From: an uncultured Christensenella sp.
Lineage (GTDB): Bacteria > Bacillota > Clostridia > Christensenellales > CAG-917
Assembly: GCA_910584155.1 (NCBI GenBank)
Contig: CAJTYG010000008.1
Span: 1 to 14,279, forward strand
Length of the DNA stretch: 14,279 nucleotides
Direction: 5' to 3'
Of the stretch, positions 12,550 to 14,279 are shown piece by piece. The notes under the pieces are model-generated. The model was given only the letters and a program-made list of their open reading frames with translations, ran no database searches and was not told where the DNA came from. Position 1 is the stretch's first letter, and every line of letters starts with the position of its first letter. A program made the translations under genes and the position numbers.

Positions 12550-13968
12550 ATGGCATATTTCAAAATAACGCCGAACAAAGACGGAAAGTTACAAGCACGT
12601 ATTCAAGTCAGCGGTAAGGATATTAACACAGGCAAAAATAGACTGTTTGTAAAAACCGTCAAAAATGTAAACAATCTGACTGAAGCGAAGTTCAGAAAGT
12701 TTGTTGAGAAAGAGAGTATTGCCTTTGAAGAGGACGTCAAACAAGCATACAAAGATCACACCGAAGTATTAAGGACCAAGGTCTTGACATTTCCGGAGCT
12801 TATGCAAGAATGGAAAGCCTCTGTAAAGGCAAATTACTCTATTAATTACTATTCTCGCATATGCGACTTAGAAAAGAGTTTTATGCTGTTTTTAGAGCAA
12901 CGCAAACTGGTAAACAAGCCTATTTCCGAGATTACAGTTAGAGACATACAAATGTATCTAAATTCATTTACAGGATACGGTTACGCAATACCTACTGCAA
13001 AAATAATAAAGCCACTGCCAGAAAAAGTAAGTTTTCGAGAGTTAGACAGGCAAAAAATAATTACAAGGTGTTCATCGTATAGAATGAATGCGCAAGGGTG
13101 CAATATCTTAAAAGAAACCGCTATTAAAATTTGTGAATACTACAATCTTAACTATAACGATTATTTTGAAGATGTTACCCAAACAAAGCCTTATTCATAT
13201 GAGACTATAAAAGGAAAACGTAGAATGTTACGCACGCTTTTCAACGAAGCAGTACGTTATGAATGGATAACCAAAAATCCCGTATGCGCAACTAAAATAG
13301 GGGCTGGCAATAATAATTCTTGCTTAATTCCTGTCGGAGAAAAAGAAGTATTTTCCATTGCGGAAGCTAAACAATTTTTACAAGCGATAAACGCTATACC
13401 GGATTACGACCAAAACAAACGAGTCTGCATTAAATTAGCCTTGCTTTGCGGACTGCGTTCTGCTGAAATATACGGGCTAAAATGGGACGATATAGATTTT
13501 GAAAACAAGGTAGTTAAGATAAGACGCAATAGGCTTTATGATCCGAGCGTAGGATATTATGAAAAAGAGCCCAAAACCAAAACCTCAAAACGGGAAGTTC
13601 CTATGCCTGCGGATTTAATAAATGAATTGCAAGCATATAAAAATTGGTTCAGGTTAGCCATTCCAGATTTTGATGAGCATCCGGAGGATTTTTACATCGC
13701 TTCTAATTTAAGGAGAGAGCCTTTGTACTATCAAGCCGTAAGTAAATGGTTAAAGAAAATCGAAAATGAAATGGGCTTCAAAAACGTATCGGCTCACGGG
13801 TTAAGACATACATATTGCAGTATATTGCTTGCGCAAAATGTGCCTATTCAAACTGTAAGCAAATACATGGGACATAGTGACTCAACTATTACGTTGCAAG
13901 TATATTCCCATTTTATTCCCGACACTCAAGAAAAAGCGGTATCCGCTATCAATAGTATTATAGATTGA
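12550..13968 (+). CDS. int: Tyrosine-recombinase integrase (472 aa)
   Basis: All catalytic residues are present: R303 (CGLRSAEIYGL), K347 (TKTSKREV), H416 and R419 (SAHGLRHTYC), H442 (MGHSDS) and the nucleophile Y452 (LQVYSHF). The N-terminus (1-40) is an arm-type DNA-binding region (FKITPNKDGKLQARI). A core-binding domain spans roughly 75-235 and is interrupted at about 150-212 by an insertion resembling a Cro/CI-type HTH (FRELDRQKIITR...ETAIKICEYYNLNYNDYFED), which I recall from other clostridial integrases. It reads toward the tRNA-Arg fragment about 230 bp away, so it very probably catalyses integration there. ATG at 12550 has AAGGAG 5-6 nt upstream. Intact. Confidence 0.95.
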   Translation: MAYFKITPNKDGKLQARIQVSGKDINTGKNRLFVKTVKNVNNLTEAKFRKFVEKESIAFEEDVKQAYKDHTEVLRTKVLTFPELMQEWKASVKANYSINYYSRICDLEKSFMLFLEQRKLVNKPISEITVRDIQMYLNSFTGYGYAIPTAKIIKPLPEKVSFRELDRQKIITRCSSYRMNAQGCNILKETAIKICEYYNLNYNDYFEDVTQTKPYSYETIKGKRRMLRTLFNEAVRYEWITKNPVCATKIGAGNNNSCLIPVGEKEVFSIAEAKQFLQAINAIPDYDQNKRVCIKLALLCGLRSAEIYGLKWDDIDFENKVVKIRRNRLYDPSVGYYEKEPKTKTSKREVPMPADLINELQAYKNWFRLAIPDFDEHPEDFYIASNLRREPLYYQAVSKWLKKIENEMGFKNVSAHGLRHTYCSILLAQNVPIQTVSKYMGHSDSTITLQVYSHFIPDTQEKAVSAINSIID

Positions 13969-13969
13969 A

Positions 13970-14004
13970 ATAAGCTGGGATTTAATCTCGGCTTATAAAT
14001 TTTT
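13970..14004 (+). terminator. Intrinsic terminator of the xis-int operon
   Basis: Right after the int stop, ATAAGC (13970-13975) pairs with GCTTAT (13991-13996), with an inner GGGAT/ATCTC stem containing one G-T pair and a 3-nt loop. TTTTT follows at 14000-14004. Confidence 0.8.
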
Positions 14005-14200
14005 AGGATAATTTATCTAAAATCCCGAGTATAAAAAAAGTATAATATTGATTTTATATTTTATTCAAAATTCTAAATTTACTAAATAAAACTGCTCAAA
14101 AACCACGAGATTTTGAGTTTTGCACAGCAAATTATTACGAATTTTGCATTTTTTACGGCAAAATGAAGATGATTTTACCATTTATAAAACTATATCAACA
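14005..14200. other. Non-coding att-proximal region with hairpin repeats
   Basis: There is no gene. The segment is AT-rich and holds inverted repeats TTTGC-N3-GCAAA (14119-14131) and ATTTTGC-N10-GCAAAAT (14141-14147 with 14158-14164). These are candidates for integrase arm or Xis sites near the crossover, but nothing in the sequence proves this. Confidence 0.4.
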
Positions 14201-14245
14201 CTCCTAAGCGATAGGCTGTGGGTTCGATTCCCGCCGGGAACGCCA
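14201..14245 (+). tRNA. 3' part of tRNA-Arg(CCU): element attachment site
   Basis: Standard tRNA numbering fits from position 32 to 76: anticodon loop CTCCTAA with CCT as anticodon (14203-14205), 3' anticodon stem GCGAT, variable loop, T-stem GTGGG/CCCGC around TTCGATT, acceptor strand CGGGAAC (14235-14241), discriminator G and an encoded CCA (14243-14245). Bases before 14201 cannot pair as the 5' anticodon stem, so the 5' half is missing here. The interpretation is an element integrated by crossover at the anticodon loop. This is then the att copy retaining the original 3' end and its terminator, and a reconstituted tRNA should lie at the left end outside the window. Confidence 0.85.
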
Positions 14246-14249
14246 ACGC

Positions 14250-14276
14250 ACCACCCGTGAAAACGGGTGGTTCTTT
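14250..14276 (+). terminator. Terminator of the original tRNA-Arg transcription unit
   Basis: An 8-bp perfect stem (14250-14257 with 14264-14271) around a TGAAAA loop is followed by TTCTTTT-type T-rich sequence. It begins 5 nt after the tRNA CCA and is the first feature that should belong to the chromosome rather than the element. Confidence 0.85.
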
Positions 14277-14279
14277 TGA

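Noticed and set aside
12218..14164. ACGGCAAAA shared at 12218 and 14155 as integrase arm sites
   Set aside because: Only 9 nt in AT-rich DNA; too short to claim without binding data.
1..14279. CRISPR array
   Set aside because: No set of regularly spaced identical repeats; the repeats present are pairs or palindromes.

Overview
The window looks like the integrase end of a small integrated mobile element in a Bacillota (probably Clostridia) genome. The host call rests on strong AGGAGG-type ribosome sites, clostridial-style integrase and LexA-like proteins, and moderately AT-rich DNA. The right boundary is visible. At 14201-14245 lies the 3' part of a tRNA-Arg(CCU) gene, from the anticodon loop to an encoded CCA, followed by what is probably the chromosomal tRNA terminator. 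The 5' half of that tRNA is absent next to it, so the rest of the att site and the left end of the element should lie beyond base 1.

Left module (1-6313, all minus strand): a tightly packed operon of a 94-aa soluble protein, a 113-aa beta-rich protein, three membrane-anchored or secreted proteins (356, 195 and 487 aa), a ~39-aa single-span membrane protein, and a 676-aa multi-span membrane P-loop ATPase. It ends with the N-terminus of a gene running off the left edge. I think that gene is a rolling-circle replication initiator, from remembered similarity only. A Rep, a small DNA-binding-like protein, a tiny membrane protein, a surface protein with signal peptide and C-terminal anchor, and a membrane ATPase together match the logic of a filamentous phage (inovirus) genome better than a type IV secretion system. 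This is an inference. The 505-bp region upstream carries adjacent perfect palindromes between 11-nt direct repeats, which is origin-like.

Middle module (6590-10260): an AT-rich plus-strand AAA ATPase with a DUF4143-type C-terminus (likely cargo) faces a minus-strand regulatory block. That block holds a LexA/S24-type repressor, a zinc-ribbon protein behind a foldable leader, a candidate structured RNA of about 110 nt (four hairpins in one closing stem, then a T-run), a DeoR-like HTH protein and a sigma-region-4-like HTH protein. A ~29-nt hairpin-forming repeat lies upstream of the left operon and again upstream of the HTH pair.

Right module (10284-14245): an AbiEi/AbiEii (type IV) toxin-antitoxin pair with a near-leaderless promoter, a ~170-nt nested palindrome of unknown role, then an excisionase-like 59-aa gene and a tyrosine integrase reading toward the tRNA fragment.

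Working model: the S24 repressor and the HTH pair control lysogeny and excision, Int/Xis move the element at tRNA-Arg, the left operon makes and exports the ssDNA particle or another surface machine, and AbiE plus the ATPase are stability or defence cargo.
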